12,869 nucleotides of DNA. Origin: Anaerolineaceae bacterium UBA6133. Lineage in GTDB: Bacteria; Chloroflexota; Anaerolineae; Anaerolineales; Anaerolineaceae. A program made the translations under genes and the position numbers. The notes under the pieces are model-generated. The model did not search any database. It was not told the DNA's origin and saw nothing but the letters and a program-made list of their open reading frames with translations. Below, one piece after another: positions 5,714-12,869 of this stretch (position 1 is the first letter of the stretch; each line of letters starts with the position of its first letter). The stretch lies in NCBI GenBank assembly GCA_002435825.1, contig DIVL01000016.1, positions 1 to 12,869 on the forward strand, in the 5' to 3' direction.

Positions 5714-6613
5714 ATGGAAAAGAATAAACGCAGAAAGAGAAACTCGCTGATCCTGCTTGCGCTGCTGGCGCTTTTAATTGGATTGTTGATCCCGTTTACC
5801 TGGCAGTCATTCAAGGCTGTAAAAGCCTCTCTGATGCAAGAGAATACCTTGGTAAGCTTGCCATCCAAAACTGATTCAGATACTATCTCTGGCAGTTTGA
5901 TGCATGGAGGTTGGGTCCCCAGCAGCACTCCCACAAGTCGCCCGACCGCCACCTTCACAGCCACGATCCCTCCTTCTCCGACTTTGACTGCAACCAACAC
6001 AGCCACCATTCCGCCATCTCCATCCTCGACTGCGACCAATACTGCCACCGTCCCGCCACTGCCGACCTTGACTCTGACTGGCACAGTCACCTACCCACCT
6101 AAAGTTACTGAAACAATTCAAGCCACTTCCACGCCCATGGTGGAAACTACAAAAACCGTAACCCCCTTCCTTACGAGCACTCCACCTACAATCGTGCCAT
6201 TCGGTGGCACGGGAACCCCTGAGGCTACCGAAACCAGCATGCCGACGTCCACGCTGATCGTCATACCACCAGTAACGCCGACTCATACAGCAACCTCGAC
6301 ACCTTTCCCTTCACCAACGCACACGACGACTGCAACCGCTTCACCTTCGCCAACCCAAACAGCAACTGCAACAGCTTCACCTCCGCCTTGCCTGCCATGC
6401 ACCGCGACAGCTCAGGTTTCTCCGACAACGACGATCGTTCCCAATGACACTGAAGTTCCGCCCACTTCTCCTCCCTCCCTGCCTCCAACCGTAGGTCCTG
6501 GAGGGAACCCGGGTTCTTACTCCACGCTTGGTTTCCTGTTCGGGTTAATCGCTGTGACTGCTTTCTTCCTGTATTTCTCTGGGGCGATCATCACCAGGCA
6601 CGACCCTAATTAG
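5714..6613 (+). CDS. Thr/Pro-rich surface protein with membrane segments at both ends
   Basis: This 299-residue protein begins with a basic stretch (MEKNKRRKRN) and a hydrophobic helix (11-29). Residues 70-255 are a low-complexity linker almost entirely of Thr, Pro, Ser, Ala and Val. It includes three 14-residue repeats (82-123) of the type TATIPPSPTLTATN and a second run of about 12-residue repeats (191-225). A CLPC pair sits at 226-229. Near the end comes LPPTVG (256-261), then a hydrophobic helix (272-293) and a short tail with RH (295-296). This order recalls a cell-wall sorting signal, though the motif is not canonical LPXTG. The linker should be outside the cell and is probably extended or glycosylated. 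The start at 5714 is chosen over the upstream ATG at 5603 because AAGAGG (5703-5708) is well placed and the basic-hydrophobic export signal begins there. It lies 17 bp before the sortase-like gene. No enzymatic function is visible. Confidence 0.8.
   Translation: MEKNKRRKRNSLILLALLALLIGLLIPFTWQSFKAVKASLMQENTLVSLPSKTDSDTISGSLMHGGWVPSSTPTSRPTATFTATIPPSPTLTATNTATIPPSPSSTATNTATVPPLPTLTLTGTVTYPPKVTETIQATSTPMVETTKTVTPFLTSTPPTIVPFGGTGTPEATETSMPTSTLIVIPPVTPTHTATSTPFPSPTHTTTATASPSPTQTATATASPPPCLPCTATAQVSPTTTIVPNDTEVPPTSPPSLPPTVGPGGNPGSYSTLGFLFGLIAVTAFFLYFSGAIITRHDPN
5957..6082 (+). repeat. Three 42-bp tandem coding repeats (14-residue Thr/Pro units)
   Basis: Residues 82-95, 96-109 and 110-123 of the Thr/Pro-rich protein are successive variants of TATIPPSPTLTATN. 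The first two differ at two residues (TL versus SS); the third is more diverged (TATVPPLPTLTLTG). The DNA copies have drifted, so this is an older expansion rather than a fresh one. Confidence 0.7.
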
Positions 6614-6630
6614 GCTTCACCCAAGGTGAT

Positions 6631-7470
6631 ATGAAAAAGCGAGCCAGCCCATTCTTTTTAGTCATTGGGATCATTTTCTCTCTCATGGCGGTATTGATCC
6701 TGCTGAAAATTATCCGCTTCAGACAGTTTGACCAGAACGCAAGCCTGGCTGCCCGTGAGCAGCCAGCTTCTGTTATCAATCCTGCGAAGACCCCGCCCGG
6801 TTTTTCTAAAAGTCCGTTGGCAGAGGATCCGCCCACACAGCCGGAAGCTGAGCATTGGATGAGTTTCGATGGGATGGATCTGCTGGAAGAGCAAGTCGGT
6901 TTCATTTTTTCAATGCGTTGCTCGGGCGATAAACAGGTGGAAATTCTGCCAATCGACATCATCGCCTGGTATCCCGGCGTATTTGAAGATGGCAAATTTG
7001 GCATTGGCAAGGACCTGGCGGTAGCCTGGGAACACCTGGGTTACGAAGGGTTGTGGATCCATTCCGGCTGGGATTTCTGGCTGGAGCGCTCTCCCGCTAC
7101 TGACCTGCAGTACTTCCTGGAGACCAACGAATTCAACGAAGTGCAGCCGCTCGAGAGTATGGAAGCGAAACTGAATGAGTGCCTTTTGGGCAGCAATGTG
7201 GAGGTCTACAGTCAAGAATCCCTGCGCCAGGGGCAGGTCACCGCGGCTGTGAGGATCCCCTCCGGGCAAGTGGAAGAGCTTTCACGCCACACCATGGATT
7301 TAGCGCCGTATCTTGCCAGCGCTTACCCTGAGAGCGGCTTTGCGGAATTAGACCTGGGCGCGCTGCTGATCTACTTCTGCGGCAGGGCAGCTTTGGATGA
7401 GATCACGGACCCTGATGCGGATTACTGGACCCAGACACGCTACGTTATCGCGATTTCGCCTGTAGATTAA
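6631..7470 (+). CDS. Membrane-anchored protein, candidate divergent sortase
   Basis: This 279-residue protein starts with a short basic end and one hydrophobic helix (8-28), then a Pro-rich stalk (about 45-75) and an extracellular domain (about 80-279). No family is certain. The domain can be laid over a sortase: strand QVEILPIDIIAWYPG (102-116), GLWIHSGW with His144 (140-147), GSNVEVY (187-193), then LLIYFCGR with Cys250 (245-252), and after a loop TQTRYVIAISP with Arg270 (267-277). Cys at the end of a hydrophobic strand and Arg at the start of the last strand match the sortase catalytic pair, and the preceding His is in the expected order. Against this, the TLxTC sequence is altered (IYFC) and the His-Cys distance of 106 is long. 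It sits 17 bp after a gene for a Thr/Pro-rich protein with an LPPTV-helix-basic tail, a possible substrate. AAGGTG at 6623-6628 is a close Shine-Dalgarno. Confidence 0.8.
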   Translation: MKKRASPFFLVIGIIFSLMAVLILLKIIRFRQFDQNASLAAREQPASVINPAKTPPGFSKSPLAEDPPTQPEAEHWMSFDGMDLLEEQVGFIFSMRCSGDKQVEILPIDIIAWYPGVFEDGKFGIGKDLAVAWEHLGYEGLWIHSGWDFWLERSPATDLQYFLETNEFNEVQPLESMEAKLNECLLGSNVEVYSQESLRQGQVTAAVRIPSGQVEELSRHTMDLAPYLASAYPESGFAELDLGALLIYFCGRAALDEITDPDADYWTQTRYVIAISPVD

Positions 7471-7491
7471 CCATCACAATATTTCAGGAAC

Positions 7492-8418
7492 TTATTGTAC
7501 TTCGGCTTCAGGTTTTTGTTGTTGCCCTTTTAGCTGCACCAGGATAACTGCAGCCAACATTACCGCAGAGCCCAACCACTCTCTGCCGCTCAGCCTCTCC
7601 CCCAAGAACATCATTCCACCCAACAGGGCAAAGACAGCTTCAAGACTCATAATCAAAGATGCCAGGGCTGAGTCGACCTTACTTTGACCGAAGACCTGCA
7701 GGGTAAAGCCGATTCCAACCGCAACGACCCCGGAATAAAGAAGCGGTCCCCAGGCAGACGGATCAGACACCAGTGGTCCACTCTCGGCGATCAGGCTAAC
7801 AACCAATCCAAGGATGGCGGCAGTCAGAAACTGACCGAAAGCCAGCTTCAAAGCATCCAATTTAGGGGCGAAATGGTCCAGCGTGAGGATTTGCAGTGCC
7901 CAAAACAGGGCACCGATGAGCACCAGGATATCTCCCCTTTGGATGGTCATCTCCAGGTTTACCGATAAAAACCAAACCCCCACCATAGCCAAAGCCACCC
8001 CTGTCCAAACCCAGAGGTTTAACTTCTTACCCAGGAATAAACCGAGTACAGGTACGAGAACCAGGTATAAAGCGGTCAGAAAGCCCGCCTTGGACGCGCT
8101 GGTGGTTATGATCCCGAGTTGCTGCAAACTCGTACCTGCAAATAAAAACAAGCCCGGCAGCACACTGGGCAAAATCAGATTCTGCCAAAACCCCTTCCAA
8201 TCGAAAGCGTTGGTGTTCTTATTGCCAACCTTCTTCAGAATCAAAGCCGGCAGCAAAACCAGGCAGCCCAGGAAAAAGCGTAAGGCAATAAATGCAAAAG
8301 GCGGCATGCCCTCCATCGCTTTGCGCTGTGCCACAAACCCGGAACCCCAGACGATTGCGGTCAGCAGCAGCAAAACTTCTCCGGGGAGGTTCATGCTCCA
8401 TGTATGTGCTTTCTTCAT
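7492..8418 (-). CDS. EamA/DMT-family permease
   Basis: This 308-residue inner-membrane protein of the drug/metabolite transporter superfamily has about ten hydrophobic helices in two EamA halves (roughly 14-153 and 163-296). Typical marks are AIVWGSGFVAQR (21-32) at the first helix, ALRFFLG (45-51), SKAGFLTALYLVLVPVLG (109-126), and in the second half SLEAVFALLGG (258-268) with FLGERLSGREWLGSAVML (271-288). The family exports or imports amino acids, sugars, nucleosides or drugs; the substrate cannot be told here. It is convergent with the sortase-like gene (21 bp between stops). The first ATG (8418) is used because a TATAAT lies 7 bases before it. Met9 (8394) is an alternative, but GGAG is only two bases from it. 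Confidence 0.9.
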   Translation of the reverse strand: MKKAHTWSMNLPGEVLLLLTAIVWGSGFVAQRKAMEGMPPFAFIALRFFLGCLVLLPALILKKVGNKNTNAFDWKGFWQNLILPSVLPGLFLFAGTSLQQLGIITTSASKAGFLTALYLVLVPVLGLFLGKKLNLWVWTGVALAMVGVWFLSVNLEMTIQRGDILVLIGALFWALQILTLDHFAPKLDALKLAFGQFLTAAILGLVVSLIAESGPLVSDPSAWGPLLYSGVVAVGIGFTLQVFGQSKVDSALASLIMSLEAVFALLGGMMFLGERLSGREWLGSAVMLAAVILVQLKGQQQKPEAEVQ

Positions 8419-8425
8419 CGGCAGG

Positions 8426-8431
8426 ATTATA
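8426..8431 (-). promoter_or_regulatory. -10 box of the EamA permease gene
   Basis: A perfect TATAAT on the minus strand ends 7 bases before the ATG at 8418. No good -35 is present at 16-18 bp and no Shine-Dalgarno precedes the ATG, so the mRNA is probably leaderless. Bases 8432-8582, up to the ribosome site of the nuclease gene, show nothing else I can support. Confidence 0.5.
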
Positions 8432-8596
8432 TTACAGGTGTAACCTTTTCGTTTTCAGAACCTTAAGACCACATCAAATAGGTCAATAGCATTACAAATT
8501 GCTCTAATTGCTACTAGGCGGCAAAGGGGGTTAGTCGTGATATTATTATGTATAAGCAGTTTTCATTCGAACATTTAAAATTGGAGGAATTCACAC

Positions 8597-11500
8597 ATGC
8601 ACAGAAAGTCACGTCTCACCTTAGTAATGATGGCTCTCCTGCTGATGGTCGGCATGGTAGGCATCCAACCCGCCAAGCCCGTTCAGGCGGCAAACCCCTT
8701 ACGCATCTCCCAAGTTTATGGCGGCGGTGGAAACACTGGCGCTACTTACACTCACGATTATTTTGAGATTTTTAACTCTGGCAGCAGCCCTGTATCACTT
8801 ACAGGCATGTCGATTCAATATGCCAGTGCGACCAGTACTGGAAATTTTGGTGGTACAGCTAATCAATTGGCCGAATTGCCTGATATTACGCTGGGCGCAG
8901 GGCAATACTTCCTTATTCAAGGGGCAAGTGGAGCGAATGGGAGCCCATTACCGTTGACACCTGATGTAATTGATGCCTCTCCGATTAATGCTTCTGGTTC
9001 AGCTGGTAAGGTTGCTTTGGTTAATAGTCAGGTTTCCCTCGGGTGCAATGGTGGTTCAACCCCATGTACTCCAGAGCAATTGGCATTGATTGTGGATTTG
9101 GTGGGTTACGGTACTGCAAACTTCTTCGAAGGTTTAGCTGCAGCACCCGGTCTATCTAATACTACTGCTGCAATGCGACTGGCAGGTGGCTGCACTGATA
9201 CAGATGAAAACAGTGCAGATTTTGAAGCTCTCACCCCCGTTCCACGAAACTCTACCTCTCCTACAAACAGCTGCGGTCTGGGGGAAACATTCCCAGAGCG
9301 TTTCATCATTTCGGAGTATGTGGAGGGAAGTAGTAACAATAAAGCCTTAGAATTGTTTAATGGCACCGGTGCAGAAATAAATCTGCAGAATTATTTTATA
9401 AGACTTTATTCCAACGGGAGCACCAGCCCTTCAAGCACACTTGTTTGGGCAGAAGAAACGATTCTACCTGCAGGGGAAACCTTTGTAGTTGTCAATAGTG
9501 CAGCTTCTGATGTTTTAAAAGCTTATGCAGACCTTATTCATGCAGTCACGGCTTTTACTGGTGACGATACTTTGGTTCTGTTTGAAAGCACATCTGAAGG
9601 TGAAATAATTCGTGACTCTTTCGGTCGGCTTGGATATGATCCTGGCACAGCCTGGGGAAGCGGCGATACTTACACCGCCGATCACACACTGGTCCGCAAA
9701 GAAACAGTCTGCCAGGGCGATACTTTGCCTGACGACGCCTTTGAACCCTCATTAGAATACAATGGCTTTGCCATAGACACTTATACCAATCTCGACAGCC
9801 ATACCATGACCTGCACTGATGAGGACTTGGCACCTACTGTTGTCAGCACGGTACCAGCCGATGGCGGCATGGCACAAAAGACGGATGACATCGTCATCAC
9901 TTTCAGCGAGCCCGTAACGGTTGTTGAACCCTGGTTTAGCATCTCCTGTACCGAATCCGGCCTGCACACTGCCGTGGTTACGGACGAGGACCCCGTCTTC
10001 ACGCTCAACCCGGACGCGGACTTTGTCGTCGGGGAAACCTGCACGGTCACGATCGACCACACCAAGGTCTATGATGACGACACTGATGACGCGACCGCCG
10101 ATTACATGCTCGCGGATTACGTCTTCAGCTTCACCATCGCCGCAGGCTGCGGCGACGCATACACGCCCATTTACAGTATCCAAGGCTCCGGGGCTGCTTC
10201 TCCGCTGGTTGGTACAACCGTCAGCACCGAAGGCGTGGTGGTGGGCGACTTCCAGGTGGGCGGTAAGAATGGTTATTACATCCAGGAACCAGATGCTGAT
10301 CTGGATCCCCTCACATCTGATGGTATCTTCGTTTACAACACCTCCGTTTCAGTGAACGTGGGCGACCGCGTGCGCGTTACGGGCTTGATCACTGAATTCG
10401 CAACCCCGACCGGTGGAGACACATTAACCGAGCTCACTCCCACCTCACCTGCCAGTTTGAATGTGCTACTTTGCTCCACCGGGAACACCATTGTGCCGAC
10501 TGAGGTAACCCTGCCGGTCACAGCAGTCAGCGACTTTGAAAAATATGAAAGCATGCTGGTTACCTTCCCGCAGAGCCTGATCATTTCCGAATATTTCAAC
10601 TTTGACCGCTACGGTGAGATCGTGCTGACCTCCACACGGCACATGACCCCCACCGCGTTTGTTGAACCAGGCGAGGATGCCCAGGCAGAAGCTTTGGCTT
10701 ACCTGCTGGACCGCATCACCCTGGACGACGGACGCACCACTCAGAACCCCGACCCCGCCATTCACCCCAATGGTGAAATCTTTGACATGGACAACCTCTT
10801 CCGCGGCGGCGCAACTGTGACCAACGTCACGGGTATCCTGGACTTTTACCAGGGTCTCTACCGCGTACAGCCCACCATGGGCGCAAGCTATGAGGACACC
10901 AACCCGCGCACGGAAGCTCCTGAGATCATCGAGTCTGACCTGAAGGTGGTGAGTTTCAATGTGTTGAACTACTTTGTCACCCTGGATGATGGCACCAATG
11001 ACATTTGCGGTCCGAGCGGCACCCTGGAATGCCGCGGCGCGGATAACGCCGAGGAATTTGAGCGCCAGAAAGCAAAGATCCTGGCAGCAATGGTCGCCAT
11101 TGACGCGGATATTTACGGCCTGATGGAGATCGAGAACGATTCGCCCATCAGCGGCAATGATGCGGTGGCGGACCTGGTGGATGGCTTGAATGCCGTCGTA
11201 GGTGCTGGCACGTACGACTATATTGTTACCGGCGCAATTGGCACGGACGCCATCAAGCAGGCGATCCTCTATAAACCTGCCGCTGTCACCCCTGTTGGCA
11301 CATACAAACTGCTTACCAGTGCCATAGACCCTCGCTTTATTGATACGGCTAACCGCCCGGTGTTGGCGCAGGTATTTGTGGATAATGTGACCGGTGAAGA
11401 GTTCGTGGTAGCAGTCAACCACCTTAAATCCAAGGGCTCGGCTTGTGTTGGCGACCCGGACCTGGGCGATGGGCAGGGCAACTGCAACCTCACCCGCCTT

Positions 11501-12869
11501 GCAGCCGCGCAAGCGATGGTGGACTGGTTGGCTAACCCGGCTTACTTCCCTGAACTTGAAAGAGTGCTGATCATTGGCGACCTCAACTCCTATGATAAAG
11601 AAGATCCCATTGACGCGATCAAACTCGGCGCGGATGACACTGCTGACACCGCTGACGATTACCTGGATATGATCTTTGAAAAACAAGGTGGCGACGCTTA
11701 CGGTTACGTTTTTGACGGGCAGACCGGTTACCTGGATCACGCCCTGGCGAACCTGGCAATGGCGGAGAGCATCGTGGACGTCAACTTTTGGCACATCAAC
11801 GCTGATGAGCCTGACCTGATTGACTACGACACCTCCTTCAAAGCCCCCGCGCAAGATGCACTTTACGCGCCGGACGCCTATCGCTCTTCGGATCACGACC
11901 CAGTGATTGTCACCATGAGTGTGAACATTCCCGCTGATGAACTCGCGGCACTGGAATGGCTACAGGCGAACACCGTTTTGAGCTCTGAGAGTATGACGAT
12001 TACGGACCTGAAAGCGACCTTCCCCGAAAGCATTCCTCCAGTGATCGTTGCTGAACCATACGTGATTGACTCGCGCATGACCCTGGCGCAAGCCTTACCT
12101 GCTGGTTCGACCGTGACGATTTACAGAGAGGGTGTGGCTGTACTAACTGACATCACACTTGATGGTGTTGGTCCGTTCTGGTTCACCGAGCTGTTTGACC
12201 CAGGTCCTGCACCGAGAGCCCCATTTGACGCTGGTTACGGCGGCGCAGTTGAGAACTATGTTATCGAAGTGACCGGTCCTGGCGGCAACCCGCTGGACTT
12301 TGACACAACCGTGTTGATTGAATCAGTTATCTCGAAGAATGGCTTTATAACTGAGATCGTACTGGATGACATTACGCTGGGTGTGCATATCGACGACGCA
12401 GTTGCGCCGGTGATGGAAGCAGTGACCCCGGCAGAAGGTGCGTTGTTATTTGGACCTGATGACACCTTTGTACTGACAGTGGACGCTTTGGACCTGAACC
12501 TTTACGAACTGGAGATCGACCACAGTCTTGAAGCAGATCCGAACTTACCCGAGTTCAGTGTGTACGCTAGTGCAACAGATCCCTATGGTGGAGACGGAGC
12601 GCTATTTGCGGCAGCTGGTGTAACGGTTGATTATGACGCGACTGACCAGGTGTGGACGATTGACTTTGGTCCGACGGTTACGGATGCGTTCATTGATAAT
12701 GGTGGGATCACCATCTACATGGTCTTGAAAGACCTGGCAGGCAACCAGTGGGGCACGATGTATGGGACCACGCCTGAGAACACCTACGATTACACCATTA
12801 CACTTGACGATGTAGCGCCGGTGATGGAAGCAGTGACCCCGGCCGAAGGTGCGTTGTTATTTGGACCTG
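8597..12869 (+). CDS. Secreted ExeM/NucH-type extracellular nuclease with lamin-tail and Ig-like domains (3' end outside window)
   Basis: One frame of 1424 codons stays open to the window end. A signal peptide (1-31, cleavage near VQA) is followed by two lamin-tail-like domains (about 35-190 and 235-395; second begins FIISEYVEG). A Big_5-type Ig domain follows (about 413-515, VVSTVPADGG). Next is an OB-fold-like domain (about 520-620, TVSTEGVVVGDF and GDRVRVTGLI). The endonuclease/exonuclease/phosphatase core covers about 783-1106. Its motifs are VVSFNVLNYF (Asn788), GLMEIEND (Glu844), NHLKSKGSAC (His942), GDLNSYDKEDPI (Asp995, Asn997), LDHAL (Asp1047, His1048) and SSDHDPV (Asp1099, His1100). 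The set is complete, so a metal-dependent nuclease or phosphodiesterase is expected, probably degrading extracellular DNA for nutrients or biofilm turnover. CVGDPDLGDGQGNC is a family hallmark with a likely disulfide. From 1107 come adhesion-like domains and the start of 137-residue repeats. The start has GGAGG (8583-8587) nine bases upstream. Base composition shifts near 9650. Confidence 0.92.
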   Translation, partial: MHRKSRLTLVMMALLLMVGMVGIQPAKPVQAANPLRISQVYGGGGNTGATYTHDYFEIFNSGSSPVSLTGMSIQYASATSTGNFGGTANQLAELPDITLGAGQYFLIQGASGANGSPLPLTPDVIDASPINASGSAGKVALVNSQVSLGCNGGSTPCTPEQLALIVDLVGYGTANFFEGLAAAPGLSNTTAAMRLAGGCTDTDENSADFEALTPVPRNSTSPTNSCGLGETFPERFIISEYVEGSSNNKALELFNGTGAEINLQNYFIRLYSNGSTSPSSTLVWAEETILPAGETFVVVNSAASDVLKAYADLIHAVTAFTGDDTLVLFESTSEGEIIRDSFGRLGYDPGTAWGSGDTYTADHTLVRKETVCQGDTLPDDAFEPSLEYNGFAIDTYTNLDSHTMTCTDEDLAPTVVSTVPADGGMAQKTDDIVITFSEPVTVVEPWFSISCTESGLHTAVVTDEDPVFTLNPDADFVVGETCTVTIDHTKVYDDDTDDATADYMLADYVFSFTIAAGCGDAYTPIYSIQGSGAASPLVGTTVSTEGVVVGDFQVGGKNGYYIQEPDADLDPLTSDGIFVYNTSVSVNVGDRVRVTGLITEFATPTGGDTLTELTPTSPASLNVLLCSTGNTIVPTEVTLPVTAVSDFEKYESMLVTFPQSLIISEYFNFDRYGEIVLTSTRHMTPTAFVEPGEDAQAEALAYLLDRITLDDGRTTQNPDPAIHPNGEIFDMDNLFRGGATVTNVTGILDFYQGLYRVQPTMGASYEDTNPRTEAPEIIESDLKVVSFNVLNYFVTLDDGTNDICGPSGTLECRGADNAEEFERQKAKILAAMVAIDADIYGLMEIENDSPISGNDAVADLVDGLNAVVGAGTYDYIVTGAIGTDAIKQAILYKPAAVTPVGTYKLLTSAIDPRFIDTANRPVLAQVFVDNVTGEEFVVAVNHLKSKGSACVGDPDLGDGQGNCNLTRLAAAQAMVDWLANPAYFPELERVLIIGDLNSYDKEDPIDAIKLGADDTADTADDYLDMIFEKQGGDAYGYVFDGQTGYLDHALANLAMAESIVDVNFWHINADEPDLIDYDTSFKAPAQDALYAPDAYRSSDHDPVIVTMSVNIPADELAALEWLQANTVLSSESMTITDLKATFPESIPPVIVAEPYVIDSRMTLAQALPAGSTVTIYREGVAVLTDITLDGVGPFWFTELFDPGPAPRAPFDAGYGGAVENYVIEVTGPGGNPLDFDTTVLIESVISKNGFITEIVLDDITLGVHIDDAVAPVMEAVTPAEGALLFGPDDTFVLTVDALDLNLYELEIDHSLEADPNLPEFSVYASATDPYGGDGALFAAAGVTVDYDATDQVWTIDFGPTVTDAFIDNGGITIYMVLKDLAGNQWGTMYGTTPENTYDYTITLDDVAPVMEAVTPAEGALLFGP
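12401..12869 (+). repeat. Near-identical tandem repeat starts in the nuclease C-terminus (411-bp period)
   Basis: Bases 12401-12458 and 12812-12869 match over 58 bases with two differences, both silent (GTT/GTA and GCA/GCC). The encoded segment begins VAPVMEAVTPAEGALLFGP at residues 1269 and 1406. The offset is 411 bp, exactly 137 codons. The second copy is cut by the window edge, so its full extent and the number of further copies are unknown. Confidence 0.85.

Noticed and set aside
5957..6390. Thr/Pro repeat DNA as a CRISPR-like or non-coding repeat array
   Set aside because: The period is an exact multiple of three, the frame stays open, and copies vary mainly at silent or conservative positions, so it is coding low complexity.
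8461..8582. Promoter for the nuclease gene (TATTAT at 8541-8546 and similar AT-rich boxes)
   Set aside because: No -35 element is found at a suitable distance from any of the candidate -10 boxes, so none could be supported.
10466..11896. 476-codon minus-strand open frame
   Set aside because: It is antisense to the EEP nuclease core, where every catalytic motif is on the plus strand. The long frame is a by-product of codon bias (few TCA, TTA and CTA triplets in the sense frame).

Overview
The window looks like a chromosomal piece of a bacterium from the Chloroflexota, most likely Anaerolineae-like. This is an inference from style, not from a marker gene: threonine/proline-rich exported linkers, a very large ExeM/NucH-type secreted nuclease with Ig-like repeats, a cytoplasmic GH13 amylase, and moderate GC. 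There is no rRNA or tRNA gene, no CRISPR array, and no transposase or phage gene.

Layout. Bases 3-68 hold the last codons of an upstream gene. Bases 69-273 are a spacer with a long hairpin, followed by a class I SAM methyltransferase (274-1017). Bases 1018-1423 are non-coding and packed with hairpins that share a GTAGGGCG head. On the minus strand, a TetR-family regulator (2834-3400) precedes a compact GH13 alpha-amylase-like enzyme (1424-2785). Each has an almost identical 20-bp palindromic operator in front of it. On the plus strand a GrpB-family gene (3558-4451), whose protein carries an unusual C-terminal extension, is followed 8 bp later by a second methyltransferase (4460-5209). A small lysine-rich minus-strand gene (5282-5554) separates this pair from the next.

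Bases 5714-7470 are a two-gene plus-strand unit. The first gene encodes a Thr/Pro-rich protein with membrane segments at both ends. The second encodes a membrane-anchored protein whose His/Cys/Arg layout resembles a divergent sortase. The pair could be a surface protein and its anchoring enzyme. A minus-strand EamA/DMT transporter follows (7492-8418). From 8597 to the window end runs one open frame of at least 1424 codons: a secreted, multidomain extracellular nuclease (signal peptide, two lamin-tail-like domains, Ig-like domain, OB-like domain, EEP nuclease core, then C-terminal repeats cut by the window edge).

Functional links. The best supported is the TetR repressor controlling itself and the GH13 gene through paired operators. 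The tetR operator lies between a perfect TTGACA -35 and a TATAGT -10. Several genes (274, 3400, 3558, 8418) have a -10-like box only 6-8 bases before the start codon and no usable Shine-Dalgarno, which suggests leaderless mRNAs. Others (2785, 4460, 5554, 5714, 8597) have Shine-Dalgarno sequences. The most novel leads are the sortase-like pair, the GrpB fusion, the hairpin family, and the near-identical 411-bp repeat start and composition shift in the nuclease gene.
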